A stretch of 64,000 nucleotides of DNA from the NCBI RefSeq assembly GCF_023283765.1, contig NZ_JAKILG010000002.1, positions 153,313-217,312 on the forward strand. The letters run 5' to 3'. Source of the DNA: Shewanella profunda (GTDB lineage: Bacteria > Pseudomonadota > Gammaproteobacteria > Enterobacterales > Shewanellaceae). Shown in pieces: positions 11,785 to 20,935 of this stretch. The position numbers and the translations under genes are program-made. Every line of letters starts with the position of its first letter. The first letter of the stretch is position 1. Below the pieces are notes generated by a model. That model saw only the letters and a list, made by a program, of their open reading frames with translations. It did not search any database and was not told the DNA's origin.

Positions 11785-12612
11785 TTAGCGCGCTTTATCC
11801 AATGCATCACATAAAGCCTTAACGCCCAGTAAGGCTCGGGGAGTGGCACGGTGCAATAAATCGGCATTGATTTGAAAAATATGCTGTTTTTTAACCGCCG
11901 GAATTTCTGGCCATTGGCTCCAATTAACGCCTTTCACATTGCCTTCCTCTTCACTTTGCAAAATCACCTCAGGCAAAGTGAGTAACACATTTTCTAAACT
12001 CACCTGCGGATAATCGCTATCGGCATCATAAAATACGTTTTGCCCGTGGCACACGCTAATAATTTGCTGGATCCAACTGTTTTTAGATACCGTCATTAAA
12101 GGGGTCGACCAGAGTTGATAAAACACCTTAGGCTCTGATTTACTCGCATTTTCACTGCGTAAACGATTTAGTTCAGCGCGGTATGCTGCAGCCGCATTAT
12201 TGGCTTTTTCAACATGCCCGGTTAATTGACCTAATGCTTCAAGCTCCTTGGCAACCCCTTCTAAGGTTTTGGGATCACTGCCATAGAGATTAAACCCCAA
12301 CGCCCTAAGCTGATTGATATCTTCTGCTTTATTACCCGAATCCCAGACCACAATAAGATCAGGGTTAAGCTCTAAAACCCGCTCCATTTGAATGCCATAG
12401 AAACCGCCGATACGTGGGATCTTTTTTGCTGCTTCGGGATAATCCGCATAATCGGTCGTGGCGACAATCGTATCACCCGCACCTATGGCATACAGCATTT
12501 CAACCGCATGGGGCGAGAGCGCAATAATACGTTTAGCAGGTTCGGCCGACAGACTATTGGGAAGAAAAATGCAAAGTCCCAAGAACAGTCCTATCGCGCT
12601 TTGTTTACGCAT
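11785..12612 (-). CDS. btuF: Periplasmic vitamin B12-binding protein
   Basis: BtuF captures cobalamin or cobinamide in the periplasm and hands it to the BtuCD transporter. The protein has a cleavable signal peptide (about 22 residues ending SLSAEP), then the class III binding-protein fold with RIIALSPHAVEMLYAIGA at the start of the mature lobe, ATTDYADYP, and the NPDLIVVWDSG segment. At 275 residues it resembles E. coli BtuF. It is separated from btuC/btuD by the cob genes and DUF2235, but lies on the same strand and in the same cluster. Confidence 0.92.
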   Translation of the reverse strand: MRKQSAIGLFLGLCIFLPNSLSAEPAKRIIALSPHAVEMLYAIGAGDTIVATTDYADYPEAAKKIPRIGGFYGIQMERVLELNPDLIVVWDSGNKAEDINQLRALGFNLYGSDPKTLEGVAKELEALGQLTGHVEKANNAAAAYRAELNRLRSENASKSEPKVFYQLWSTPLMTVSKNSWIQQIISVCHGQNVFYDADSDYPQVSLENVLLTLPEVILQSEEEGNVKGVNWSQWPEIPAVKKQHIFQINADLLHRATPRALLGVKALCDALDKAR

Positions 12613-12627
12613 AATATTCCTTAATGT

Positions 12628-13665
12628 TTAACTTATTAGCCTTGTTGGCCAGCCATAGAGATCAAGATAGGCTTTAAGATTTTTAGGCCGATATTGGGGA
12701 TCTTGCTCCCACCTTACCTTCACTGAATGGTGCAACAACACGGGAACCGTAGTGGGATCGAGTGGCCGTAAATACGCTTGCTTTACCCGGTAAAAATTGC
12801 GCCGAGAATCATGCAAGGTCGCGAGCGGGTTAGGATGCAGACTCGCCGCCAAATGCGGTTCAAGGCTTAAATTGAATCTCTGCGCCTCATTCATCATCCA
12901 CAACAGGGCATTGTCCGACAATAAAGAGCCGTCATTATCGGGCTTATAGCTGCCACCAATATTGCTATGGGCACCAGCAAACCACACCTGCTGCATATCC
13001 ATATTTTCGCGCACTTGCCAGATGGTCGGTTCAAAATCGCTGCGGTGTTCATCAATTGCCAAAGCATGGCGGGCAACCAGCACGTTGCGACCAATTTTAG
13101 TATCGTAAAACTCGTCTTTATCCTCGAACAAACCTAAAAATGAGATGGGAATACCCATAGCACCAACGGTATCCCACACACCAACAAATTTAATTTCCCG
13201 CGACTCATGGCTGTAACGAGCTCTAAATTCAATGGATTTTTCGCCATCAGGCGCAAAGGGCGCACTGCTTTTTTTGTAATGGTCGAAGGCTTGTTGGATA
13301 AGCGCCGCATCGGGGCGTTTGAGTATGCCGCAATTATTGATCAGGCCGCATAGGCAGCGCACTGTGTAAGCCCCGCGGCTAAAACCAAACAGATAAATCT
13401 CATCACCGAGGGAATAATTTTGCACTATATAACGGTAGCCATCCATGATGTTTTTATGCAGGCCCCGTCCTGTCGCGCCACCAATTAGCGCATCGTAATA
13501 GGAACCGATGCCCCAATCGTAAAATACCTGCTGGGGTTTACCATCGCTAGCAACAGGACTGATTGCCCGTGCAAGGCGCAGCACATTGGTCGGGAAATCG
13601 ACCTTAAGCTCTTTCTCAGGCCGATTCCAAGTGCCGTCGGCACAAATCACAATACGCTTATTCAT
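12628..13665 (-). CDS. DUF2235 family alpha/beta-hydrolase-like protein
   Basis: This family includes phospholipase-like hydrolases, some of them type VI secretion effectors. The start (RIVICADGTWNRPE) and the nucleophile-type motif GFSRGAYT near residue 103 are diagnostic. A later segment GAHSNIGGSY contains the conserved His/Asn pair. No signal peptide, VgrG/PAAR fusion or immunity gene is nearby, so an effector role is unlikely here and a housekeeping hydrolase is more plausible. It sits 15 bp upstream of btuF and downstream of cobO, an unexplained position in a cobalamin cluster. Function not known. Confidence 0.85.
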   Translation of the reverse strand: MNKRIVICADGTWNRPEKELKVDFPTNVLRLARAISPVASDGKPQQVFYDWGIGSYYDALIGGATGRGLHKNIMDGYRYIVQNYSLGDEIYLFGFSRGAYTVRCLCGLINNCGILKRPDAALIQQAFDHYKKSSAPFAPDGEKSIEFRARYSHESREIKFVGVWDTVGAMGIPISFLGLFEDKDEFYDTKIGRNVLVARHALAIDEHRSDFEPTIWQVRENMDMQQVWFAGAHSNIGGSYKPDNDGSLLSDNALLWMMNEAQRFNLSLEPHLAASLHPNPLATLHDSRRNFYRVKQAYLRPLDPTTVPVLLHHSVKVRWEQDPQYRPKNLKAYLDLYGWPTRLIS

Positions 13666-13841
13666 AGGATCATCCTTGAGAATGATGTGAACACTGAACC
13701 TGTACTTGCAACTTGCCAGTTGCCAGTTGCTAGCCCTAAAACTTAACGGATTTTATGCTCAGGCTAAAGCCATTGGCGAGTGATACTTCGAATCGCAACC
13801 TTCGATACTCAGCCTCTTTAGTACCGTATTATAAAGCTAGG

Positions 13842-14465
13842 TTAATAATCAAACCCCGGCTGCGCTTTTATTCCGGCTTCAAAGGCATGTTTTATCGATT
13901 GAACCTCGCTGACCGTATCAGCTAATTCGATAATGGCGCGATGACAAGCGCGGCCAGTGATGATCACATGCTGCATCGGTGGACGATGCTTAAGCGCGGT
14001 CAGCACGCGTTCAACATCCAGATAGTGATAGCTCACCATATAAGTCAGCTCATCGAGCATCAGACAATCTATGGACTCATCCTGCAGCAACTTTTCGGCG
14101 GCTTCCCATGCGAGCAATGCGGCAGCGGTATCCTTTTCTTTATCTTGGGTTTCCCAGGTAAAACCTGTGCCCATCACATGAAACTCAACCCCAGCGCTTT
14201 CGAGTAAGTTACGCTCACCGCACTCCCAAGTGCCTTTGATAAATTGCACTACGGCGGCTTTTTTACCGTGACCAACGGCGCGGGCAACGGTACCAAAACC
14301 TGAGGTCGATTTGCCTTTGCCGTTACCGGTTAATACCAGCAGTATGCCTTTTTCTTCTTGGGCGGCGGCAATTTTGGCATCCACTCCGGCTTTCACTTTC
14401 CGTTGGCGCACCTTGTGGCGTTCAGCCTTAATTTGCGCTTGTTCGTTCTCATTCTGTGCTGTCAT
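13842..14465 (-). CDS. cobO: Corrinoid adenosyltransferase (CobO/BtuR type)
   Basis: It transfers the adenosyl group of ATP to the cobalt of cob(I)alamin or cobinamide. The P-loop GNGKGKST is near residue 48, followed by AVVQFIKGTW, DELTY in the Walker-B-like region and ITGRACHRAIIELAD in the C-terminal half. The 207 residues match the family. The ATG has AGAGAA upstream. In the cluster it follows the cobQ remnant and supplies adenosylated corrinoid for the later cobU/cobS steps. Confidence 0.95.
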   Translation of the reverse strand: MTAQNENEQAQIKAERHKVRQRKVKAGVDAKIAAAQEEKGILLVLTGNGKGKSTSGFGTVARAVGHGKKAAVVQFIKGTWECGERNLLESAGVEFHVMGTGFTWETQDKEKDTAAALLAWEAAEKLLQDESIDCLMLDELTYMVSYHYLDVERVLTALKHRPPMQHVIITGRACHRAIIELADTVSEVQSIKHAFEAGIKAQPGFDY

Positions 14466-14529
14466 TATTTCTCTTTGCCTACTCTATTTATGCTAAAAAT
14501 GATTCTAAAAAATGGCTAAAAAGTACGTT

Positions 14530-14790
14530 TTAAATCTCATCAGCCAAGATGGCATGCCATTTTTGGATATCTAAATGCTCGGCTAACACATAGGCTAAAA
14601 GCTCGAAGGATTCAAGACAGCTTTGAGCGCCATTGCCTTGTAATCCTTAGATTTAGGTCCAAAGAAGGCCGAGGCTTCCAGCGGCGTCAGGGCTTTACCG
14701 TGAACGATAATTTGCGCGTCCGTGTCCGAGCTAGGTTTAAGCAGTATGGGGCTCGAGACAAGCCGCGGCTTGCAATACCTTCACGCGAGT
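14530..14790 (-). pseudogene. cobQ: Remnant of cobyric acid synthase (cobQ/cbiP)
   Basis: This roughly 510-bp gap holds no intact gene, but conceptual translation of the minus strand gives three short stretches resembling Cob[15 protein letters not shown] (about 14748-14788) fits the region just before the conserved Asn-Pro motif. [20 protein letters not shown] (about 14690-14745) fits the next CobQ segment, in another frame. [16 protein letters not shown], ending in a TAA at 14530, fits the CobQ C-terminus in a third frame. The middle of about 350 residues and the N-terminal P-loop are missing. Identification is by recalled motif similarity. Its place between cobU and cobO suits a lost cob gene. 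Confidence 0.75.
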
Positions 14791-14976
14791 ATGAGTGCTT
14801 GCCAAATGAGCAATGCTCACCTGAGTGCTTTGTGTATTATCGAGTGCATTAGCGCAGGTTGTATTGTCGATGTTTGGATAAGGCATAGATTACTGACTTA
14901 CTTAAGTTTGCGGTATTAACATCTAAGCTAAGCCCTAAACACTCATGCCAAGCCGTTTTAAGCTAATCCATTAAAC

Positions 14977-15588
14977 CTAAAGCGGTTTTAGTGCTAAAGG
15001 TAAACCCGCGACCACTAGGGTAACATTGTCAGCCAAGGCTGCCACGGCTTGGTTTAACCAGCCAGCTTCGTCGATAAATTGCCGGCTCAGTTCGCCTAAA
15101 GGCACTATGCCTGAACCAACCTCGTTGCTGATCAAAATCACCACACCTTCAAGCTCTGCAAGGGAATCCACAAAATCGGCTTTCTCCCTTTGCCAATATG
15201 CAAGTGGGTCTATGCTCGCCTTTTTAGCAGCAACATCTGCAGCAAAATTCCACTCGGTAGGTGTTGGTTCATCTAGTTCTGGATAACAGGCGAGTAATTG
15301 ATTGGTTAACCAAAGGGTTAAGCAATCCACTAGAATCACTCGCCCAGGTTTGGCTAAGCGCTTCAATTGCGTTGTGAGGGCGAGGGGCTCTTCAATTAAT
15401 TGCCAGGTAATGCCATCATCTAAACGGCCTTTTTGGTGTTTCGCTATACGCTCAGTCATTTCGGCATCCAGCGCCTGCGCCGTTGCCACAAAGCAAGCAT
15501 CAAACCCGAGCGCCGTATATTGACGCACTAGGGCTTCACCGTAACGGCTCTTACCGCTACGGGCGCCACCTATGACTAAATGGATCAC
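14977..15588 (-). CDS. cobU: Adenosylcobinamide kinase / adenosylcobinamide-phosphate guanylyltransferase
   Basis: A bifunctional enzyme of the nucleotide-loop pathway: it phosphorylates adenosylcobinamide and then adds GMP. The P-loop GGARSGKS is at the N-terminus; VDCLTLWLTN and ISNEVGSGIVP are family hallmarks. I chose the GTG at 15588, which overlaps the cobS stop codon in the arrangement GTGA and has GGAAG upstream. That gives 203 residues; a longer reading from 15624 would add 12 atypical residues. Translationally coupled to cobS. Confidence 0.93.
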   Translation of the reverse strand: MIHLVIGGARSGKSRYGEALVRQYTALGFDACFVATAQALDAEMTERIAKHQKGRLDDGITWQLIEEPLALTTQLKRLAKPGRVILVDCLTLWLTNQLLACYPELDEPTPTEWNFAADVAAKKASIDPLAYWQREKADFVDSLAELEGVVILISNEVGSGIVPLGELSRQFIDEAGWLNQAVAALADNVTLVVAGLPLALKPL

Positions 15589-16373
15589 AGAATACTTCCA
15601 ACAATAAGCAGCACAAGATAACAAACAATCTCACATATTTGTTGAGCAGCACCTAAAGTATCACCCGTGTAACCACCAATCTGACGTCTAAAAACAACCA
15701 CAATCAAACGACGCAGACCGATCATCACCAATAACAGTGATAGGGCAGCTAATCCCTTAAGGAATAACAGCACCAACACGCCGCTGGCGATCAGGATAAA
15801 CAGCTCATTAATGCCTTGATGCTGAGACAAAGGCTTAGATTTGCTGGTTTCATCGTCGCGAACATATTTTTCGGTAAAGATAATACTCGCAGCGACCACG
15901 CGGCTAACGGTATGTGCAACGATAAGCGCCGAGCCCGCCACCACGGGATCATACAGCGCCAACTCGACTAATAGCTGCCATTTAAGCAACAGCGCTAATA
16001 TCAAGGCTATAGCGCCGTAACTACCCAGACGCGAATCCTTCATGATGCGAAGTTTATCTTCTGCCGTCCAACCGCCACCAAAACCATCAAAAGTATCGGC
16101 TAACCCATCCTCATGGAACCCGCCTGTTAGCAAAACCCCAACTAACATAGCTAAGAGCACAGATACCCCAGCGGGTAACCAGTTCTGCGTTAGCCAAAAT
16201 ACAATGGCACTTAATAGGCCAATTAACAGACCTACTAAGCCAAAATAACGGCTTGCCTTATTGAGCTTATCGCTATCAACCTCAACCCATTTAGGCATTG
16301 GGATGCGGGTAAAATAGCCCATAGCAACTAAAAACAAATCTATTTCTTTGTGCCAGCTTTCGCGTTCTGACAT
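15585..16373 (-). CDS. cobS: Cobalamin-5'-phosphate synthase
   Basis: This integral membrane enzyme joins adenosyl-GDP-cobinamide to alpha-ribazole(-phosphate) in the last assembly stage. It is 262 residues with about six hydrophobic segments. The family signature GGFHEDGLADTFDGFGGG near residue 85 supplies the acidic metal-binding residues, and the N-terminal MGYFTRIPMP motif is typical. AAGGAT precedes the ATG. It overlaps cobU and follows cobT by 93 bp. Confidence 0.94.
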   Translation of the reverse strand: MSERESWHKEIDLFLVAMGYFTRIPMPKWVEVDSDKLNKASRYFGLVGLLIGLLSAIVFWLTQNWLPAGVSVLLAMLVGVLLTGGFHEDGLADTFDGFGGGWTAEDKLRIMKDSRLGSYGAIALILALLLKWQLLVELALYDPVVAGSALIVAHTVSRVVAASIIFTEKYVRDDETSKSKPLSQHQGINELFILIASGVLVLLFLKGLAALSLLLVMIGLRRLIVVVFRRQIGGYTGDTLGAAQQICEIVCYLVLLIVGSIL

Positions 16374-16466
16374 AAAGCATCCTTAGTGAATCCACACTTG
16401 CTGCAAGGTTTAAGATTAAAACGGTTGGCTAAAAAGTTATTTTTAAAATAACTAGTTAGAGACATA

Positions 16467-17519
16467 TCATACAACAGCCTCAATCCCCGCATCACTAAAA
16501 CTCGCCATTTGATTGTAAAAATTTACTGCAGCCTGAATAAGCGGTAAAGCCAAAGCAGCCCCCGTGCCCTCGCCTAATCTTAGGCCAAGAGATAACAAAG
16601 GTTTAGCCTGTAAATATTCAAGCATTTTTAAATGGCCTTGCTCATCGGATTGATGGGCGAAAAGCAAATAATCACGTACATTGGGAGCCATTTTTACCGC
16701 GACTAGCGCGGCTGCAGTGGCGATAAAACCGTCCACAACGACCAGCATTTTGCGCTCAGCGGCGGCTAACATAGCGCCCGTCATCTGCACAATTTCAAAA
16801 CCTCCTAGGCAGGCCAATACTTCTTTGGGCCCAGTTAAGGCACTTTGGTGCTGCAATAGCGCCAACTCGATCAGCATCAGCTTACGCTCTAGGGTTTCGC
16901 TATTTATTCCTGTGCCGCGGCCAACACAATCACCCACATCAAGCTGCATTATCGCCGCCATAATGGCAGAGGCTGCAGACGTATTACCTATACCCATTTC
17001 ACCAAAGGCAACCAGATTGCAGCCTGCTTGATGGTGGCGTTCAATCAGATCACGCGCCATTGCAAAGCCTTTATCGACAGTTTCCAGCGTCATCGCTGGC
17101 GCTAAATGAATCGCTCGAGTACCCGCGCCAAGACGTTGATCGATAATAGCTTCAACACCTCTGACTGGTTCTAAAATGCCGCAATCAATCACTTCCAACG
17201 TAAAACCCACTTGCCGACAAAAGACGTTAATCGCCGCACCGCCATGGGCAAAATTAAGTACCATTTGGCGGGTCACTTCACTCGGGGCAATGGAAATACC
17301 TTCTGCTGCTATGCCATGGTCCCCCGCAAACACTAACATAGTGGGGTATACTATTTTGGGTTCATCCACACCTTGCACCCGAGCGATTTGCAATGCTAAG
17401 GATTCAAGCTGCCCTAAGGCACCTGGAGGTTTAGTTTTAAGATTAATCTTCTGTTGAATTAGCTGATCCTGCGTTTTACTTACAGGGCTAATTTGAAATG
17501 ATACGGCAGACAAAGGCAT
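16467..17519 (-). CDS. cobT: Nicotinate-nucleotide-dimethylbenzimidazole phosphoribosyltransferase
   Basis: CobT activates the lower-ligand base to alpha-ribazole phosphate. The 350 residues match the family. Visible motifs include [12 protein letters not shown] near the N-terminus, [13 protein letters not shown], the [13 protein letters not shown] substrate loop and the C-terminal [12 protein letters not shown], whose Glu is the expected catalytic base. Third gene behind the riboswitch, after btuD and btuC. Confidence 0.96.
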   Translation of the reverse strand: MPLSAVSFQISPVSKTQDQLIQQKINLKTKPPGALGQLESLALQIARVQGVDEPKIVYPTMLVFAGDHGIAAEGISIAPSEVTRQMVLNFAHGGAAINVFCRQVGFTLEVIDCGILEPVRGVEAIIDQRLGAGTRAIHLAPAMTLETVDKGFAMARDLIERHHQAGCNLVAFGEMGIGNTSAASAIMAAIMQLDVGDCVGRGTGINSETLERKLMLIELALLQHQSALTGPKEVLACLGGFEIVQMTGAMLAAAERKMLVVVDGFIATAAALVAVKMAPNVRDYLLFAHQSDEQGHLKMLEYLQAKPLLSLGLRLGEGTGAALALPLIQAAVNFYNQMASFSDAGIEAVV

Positions 17520-17585
17520 TTACTCTCCAGTTACTCATCCATTACTAAGACGCATCTGGCGTCTATTTTCCATACGCCTTAAGCA

Positions 17586-18728
17586 TTAAATCGCCACTTT
17601 TCGCCGACGCAGAATAATCAAAAAGAAAAAACTGCCGATAGCGGCGGTGATAATCCCCACGGGCAATTCTTGGTTGCCGAGTAGGCAGCGAGCGAGTACA
17701 TCAATCCACACCATAAATAATCCGCCCACCAGCGCGATGAGTAATATTGACTGACGACCAGGAAATAATAAGCGCACTGTATGGGGGATCATTAATCCCA
17801 CAAAGCCAATACCACCGCAGGTGGCGACTAAAACCGCCGTGATCAATGAGCAAAGTAGTAGCATATTTAAACGCAGCTTAGGCACATTCACCCCTAAGGT
17901 ATGGGCGGTTTCATCCCCCGCCTGCAATGCCATAATCTGGCGCTTCATGCCTAAAATAATCACCAGACTCACGCCTATGACTAAACTCGGTAACAGCAGC
18001 AGCGACCAACTGGCCTTGGCGAAACTCCCTAAACTCCAAAAGAGCACAGATGCCGTGGCCAGGGGACTGGCAAAATACAACAGCAGACTCGTTAACGCAC
18101 CGAACATAAAGGACGTCGCCACCCCCGAGAGCAGCATACGCTCTACCTGACTATTGAGCCCAAGGCCTGACAAGGCAAGCACTATCAGTACCGACAAACT
18201 GGCGCCAATAAACGCGCCGAAGGGTAAGCTAAACCACAACAAGCCAGCAAAAGCACCCGAGCCACTAAAAACTCCCGAGCTTGCGATTAACTCCGGATTT
18301 TCAAATAAACCAGAACCGGTAAAAATCGTCAGCATCACAACCGCTCCGAAAGAGGCGCCTGAGCTAATGCCAAACAAATAAGGGTCGGCTAGCGGATTAC
18401 GAGTCACGGTTTGCAACACACTGCCAGCCAGTGACAAGCCCGCCCCCGCCACAAAAGCCAGTAAAATGCGCGGCAACCTTAGCTCCATAACGATGCGTTC
18501 TGCCATGACATTCACTTCATCCGCACGGCCAAAAATATGGCTTAGTTTACGGATAACTATATGCAACACATCTAAAAAGCCAATACTGGCCGCGCCAAAG
18601 CTTGCCGCTGCAATCGGCGTGATAAGGGCCAATATGACCAATCCAAGAATAAACCATTGCTGTCTAGTCAACGGTGTCAAAATACGCCCCAAAAGTAACT
18701 TAAATAAAGAGGGGTTTGTGTCCTTCAT
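17586..18728 (-). CDS. btuC: Vitamin B12 ABC transporter permease
   Basis: A FecCD-family permease that, as a dimer with BtuD, imports cobalamin across the inner membrane. It is 380 residues with about ten hydrophobic segments. The family motif LRLPRILLAFVAGAGLSLAG starts near residue 85, RNPLADPYLFGISSGA follows, and GFVGLMIPH and QELPVGIITAAIG are at the C-terminal end. The ATG at 18728 overlaps the btuD stop codon as TGATG, indicating coupling. The N-terminus is about 45 residues longer than the E. coli protein. Confidence 0.93.
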   Translation of the reverse strand: MKDTNPSLFKLLLGRILTPLTRQQWFILGLVILALITPIAAASFGAASIGFLDVLHIVIRKLSHIFGRADEVNVMAERIVMELRLPRILLAFVAGAGLSLAGSVLQTVTRNPLADPYLFGISSGASFGAVVMLTIFTGSGLFENPELIASSGVFSGSGAFAGLLWFSLPFGAFIGASLSVLIVLALSGLGLNSQVERMLLSGVATSFMFGALTSLLLYFASPLATASVLFWSLGSFAKASWSLLLLPSLVIGVSLVIILGMKRQIMALQAGDETAHTLGVNVPKLRLNMLLLCSLITAVLVATCGGIGFVGLMIPHTVRLLFPGRQSILLIALVGGLFMVWIDVLARCLLGNQELPVGIITAAIGSFFFLIILRRRKVAI

Positions 18729-19621
18729 CAACTGCCCTTAAAGGTGCTGAGATCGTGATTAGGCATAAGAATCCCTTGATCAACATCCTGATGTTGATAA
18801 CCATAAAAATAACTGATTAAGGGCTTTTTATGTTGCGGATGTGAAGAAACTTGAGCACACACACCAAACACATCACCAATTCGCGCCTCGGTTAACACCT
18901 CTGTGGGTGTCCCCATAGCGCAAACTTCACCCTTATCGAGTAATAACAAGCTGTCACACAGGGCGCTGGCAAGATTAAGATCATGGATTGACGCTATTAC
19001 ACTAATACCAAGGCTACGCACTAACTCAAGAATTTGAATTTGGTAGCGCACATCGAGGTGATTGGTCGGCTCGTCGAGGATCAATAGCTGCGGCTGCTGG
19101 ACAATCGCTCTTGCAATAAGCGCCCGCTGTTTTTCCCCACCGGATAACCGTTCATACTGTTGATGCACTTTATGAACTAAACCCACCTTTTCCAGCGCCT
19201 TGGCGATTTTGACACTGTCGCCACTGGAATTAGTATCGAACATCCCCTTATGGGGCGTTAATCCCATCGAGACTAATTGCTCCGTGGTCATATCAAAATA
19301 ATGGGGAGTATCCTGCTGCACAACGGCAACCCGACAGGCAAAAGCCTTGGGCGATAACAGATCAATATTCTGATTAAAAAGGGTAATAGTGCCCTGCGTT
19401 GGGCGCACAAACCGATAAATGCAGCGCAGTAAACTGGATTTACCCGCACCGTTGGGGCCGATCAGGCCTAACATTTGGCCACTTGGTAGCGCAAAGTTAA
19501 TATCGGAAAGGATGGTTTTACCATCAATCACCCAACTCAAATGACTTACATTGAGTGCAGTATTGTGCTCCACAGCATGTGGGGTTGATGGCTTAATAGG
19601 TGGCAACGGGAATGGCTTCAA
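18728..19621 (-). CDS. btuD: Vitamin B12 ABC transporter ATP-binding protein
   Basis: The ATPase of the BtuCD-F importer. Walker A GPNGAGKSS near residue 55, the Q-loop in VQQDTP, the signature LSGGEKQRALIARAI, Walker B LLILDEPTNHLD and the H-loop ASIHDLNLA are all intact. The reading frame opens with TTG at 19621, with GGGAG ten bases upstream; a GTG at 19573 is an alternative start. It is the first gene after the cobalamin riboswitch and overlaps btuC by one base. The 40 or so C-terminal residues beyond the core are variable. Confidence 0.92.
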   Translation of the reverse strand: MKPFPLPPIKPSTPHAVEHNTALNVSHLSWVIDGKTILSDINFALPSGQMLGLIGPNGAGKSSLLRCIYRFVRPTQGTITLFNQNIDLLSPKAFACRVAVVQQDTPHYFDMTTEQLVSMGLTPHKGMFDTNSSGDSVKIAKALEKVGLVHKVHQQYERLSGGEKQRALIARAIVQQPQLLILDEPTNHLDVRYQIQILELVRSLGISVIASIHDLNLASALCDSLLLLDKGEVCAMGTPTEVLTEARIGDVFGVCAQVSSHPQHKKPLISYFYGYQHQDVDQGILMPNHDLSTFKGS

Positions 19622-19718
19622 TTAAGCAAAGCTCCCACTACAAAAGGCGTAGTACTGATTATCATATTCTGCTCCCTCGAGTCACCCGCTCGAGAACTAA
19701 GGCTGCACGCAGCGATAA

Positions 19719-19916
19719 CAGAAATAGGCAGGTCTCCTGACTTGTAGGGAGAAGGTTCTAGATCTTCTTTCACTACTCACAGTTGCGGGTACAGTTCGGG
19801 CCGACTGACAGGCAGCTCCCCGATTCCCTATTATGTATGGGTTGATATGTTCTTGATATACCTAAATCAATAACCGTGAAAAGCATCCAAGCACACATTC
19901 CCAACACCTATTTCTG
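19719..19916 (-). promoter_or_regulatory. Cobalamin (adenosylcobalamin) riboswitch
   Basis: Read on the minus strand, this stretch has the family layout. A closing helix is formed by CAGAAATAGG at the 5' end and CCTATTTCTG at the 3' end. The conserved internal stretch AATAGGGAATC is followed by CGCAACTGTGA, and then by the B12 box (AGTCAGGAGACCTGCC) at about 19726-19742. It ends 97 bases upstream of btuD and should repress the btuDC-cob operon when cobalamin is plentiful. Between it and btuD a CTCGAG...CTCGAG hairpin (about 19676-19693) could be part of the expression platform. Confidence 0.95.
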
Positions 19917-20049
19917 CGACATTCTCAGCTAATTAGGCAGCTAATACGCTAGTTAGCAAGAACGTCAGAAAGAAGCATTATCCTATATATTGCTTTTTAG
20001 GCAATGGCAATTAACCCATAAAGCCGGCTGCTTTTAACAAAAGCCGAGA

Positions 20050-20787
20050 TTATAATAAGTCACTATTAGCACTCGTAGTACTCGGCCAATCTAGCCGCCA
20101 GTAACGCTCACCCTGTTCATCCTCCAACACGTTAATACTGACCACTGCTGCCACAGGTAGTGTTAATTGACTATAAAAACCGACCATTTGCACAGCCCCA
20201 AGGGCACGGGCCATTAGATGACGGATCACCCCACCGTGGGTCACAATCCAAATATGAGTGGCAGATTTTGCGGTATTTACCTCACCATGGACAAGCTCAA
20301 TATCCTGCGCCACCTTTGCAAACTCTTGATCTACAATCCCATCGATTGCGGTATTAATCCTCGTTTCAAAACTCGCCATCGATTCACCATTAGGCGGTGA
20401 CATTTGCCATGGATTTTGCCAATAGGTCGCAAGCCGTTCGCCATCTTGATGATAAAGCTCGTCGAGTAGCCGACCATCCCAGTCACCAAAATCCACTTCC
20501 TGCAATTCAACGAGTAATTGTGCAGTTAACGGTGTAAAACTGGATGAGTCGAGCTGAATACCCACGGGTGAAGCCACATATTGCTCTGCGGCAAAAGTTT
20601 TTGCAAACTCGGCGCAGCGCCTTGATGTTGAGCTATAAATGCCATGGCATACAGCGGCTTGTGCTTTTACGGCTGCCGACATCTGCCGCCAACCTTTTTC
20701 GCTTAACGGTACATCGACCCGCCCACGTAGAATCGCCCCGCCGTCACATTCACCGTGGCGTAATAGCAATATTCGTACTTGCTTCAT
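20050..20787 (-). CDS. cobC: Histidine phosphatase, probable alpha-ribazole phosphatase
   Basis: A cofactor-independent phosphoglycerate-mutase-superfamily phosphatase. LLLRHGEC at residue 7 provides the phospho-His; the Glu in LQEVDFGDWDG and WIVTHGGVIRHL complete the active site. CobC dephosphorylates alpha-ribazole phosphate or cobalamin phosphate at the end of the pathway. Its position immediately upstream of the riboswitch-controlled operon supports that role, although it is not itself behind the riboswitch. At 245 residues it is longer than E. coli CobC (about 200), with an insertion around residues 180-195. A generic phosphatase cannot be excluded. Confidence 0.82.
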   Translation of the reverse strand: MKQVRILLLRHGECDGGAILRGRVDVPLSEKGWRQMSAAVKAQAAVCHGIYSSTSRRCAEFAKTFAAEQYVASPVGIQLDSSSFTPLTAQLLVELQEVDFGDWDGRLLDELYHQDGERLATYWQNPWQMSPPNGESMASFETRINTAIDGIVDQEFAKVAQDIELVHGEVNTAKSATHIWIVTHGGVIRHLMARALGAVQMVGFYSQLTLPVAAVVSINVLEDEQGERYWRLDWPSTTSANSDLL

Positions 20788-20935
20788 ATCACTCTAATAC
20801 CTATCAACCCACCAAAATCAATTCAAGCCAGTCACCCATCGACTGCGCTAATAAGAATCACCATAATGCCTCAGGGCCTAAGTCTCTACACGGCCAACTT
20901 TGACCTTGCCCTGACAAACCTATGTCGCGTATTAT

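Noticed and set aside
12628..13665. DUF2235 as a type VI secretion effector
   Set aside because: No VgrG, PAAR, adaptor or immunity gene nearby, and it lies in a metabolic cluster.
14722..14919. Plus-strand frame of 65 codons in the cobO-cobU gap
   Set aside because: It is antisense to the cobQ remnant, lacks a ribosome site and resembles no protein; the minus strand explains the sequence better.
20544..20903. 119-codon plus-strand frame over cobC
   Set aside because: Overlaps the phosphatase active-site coding region in antisense and extends into the metH promoter; no support.
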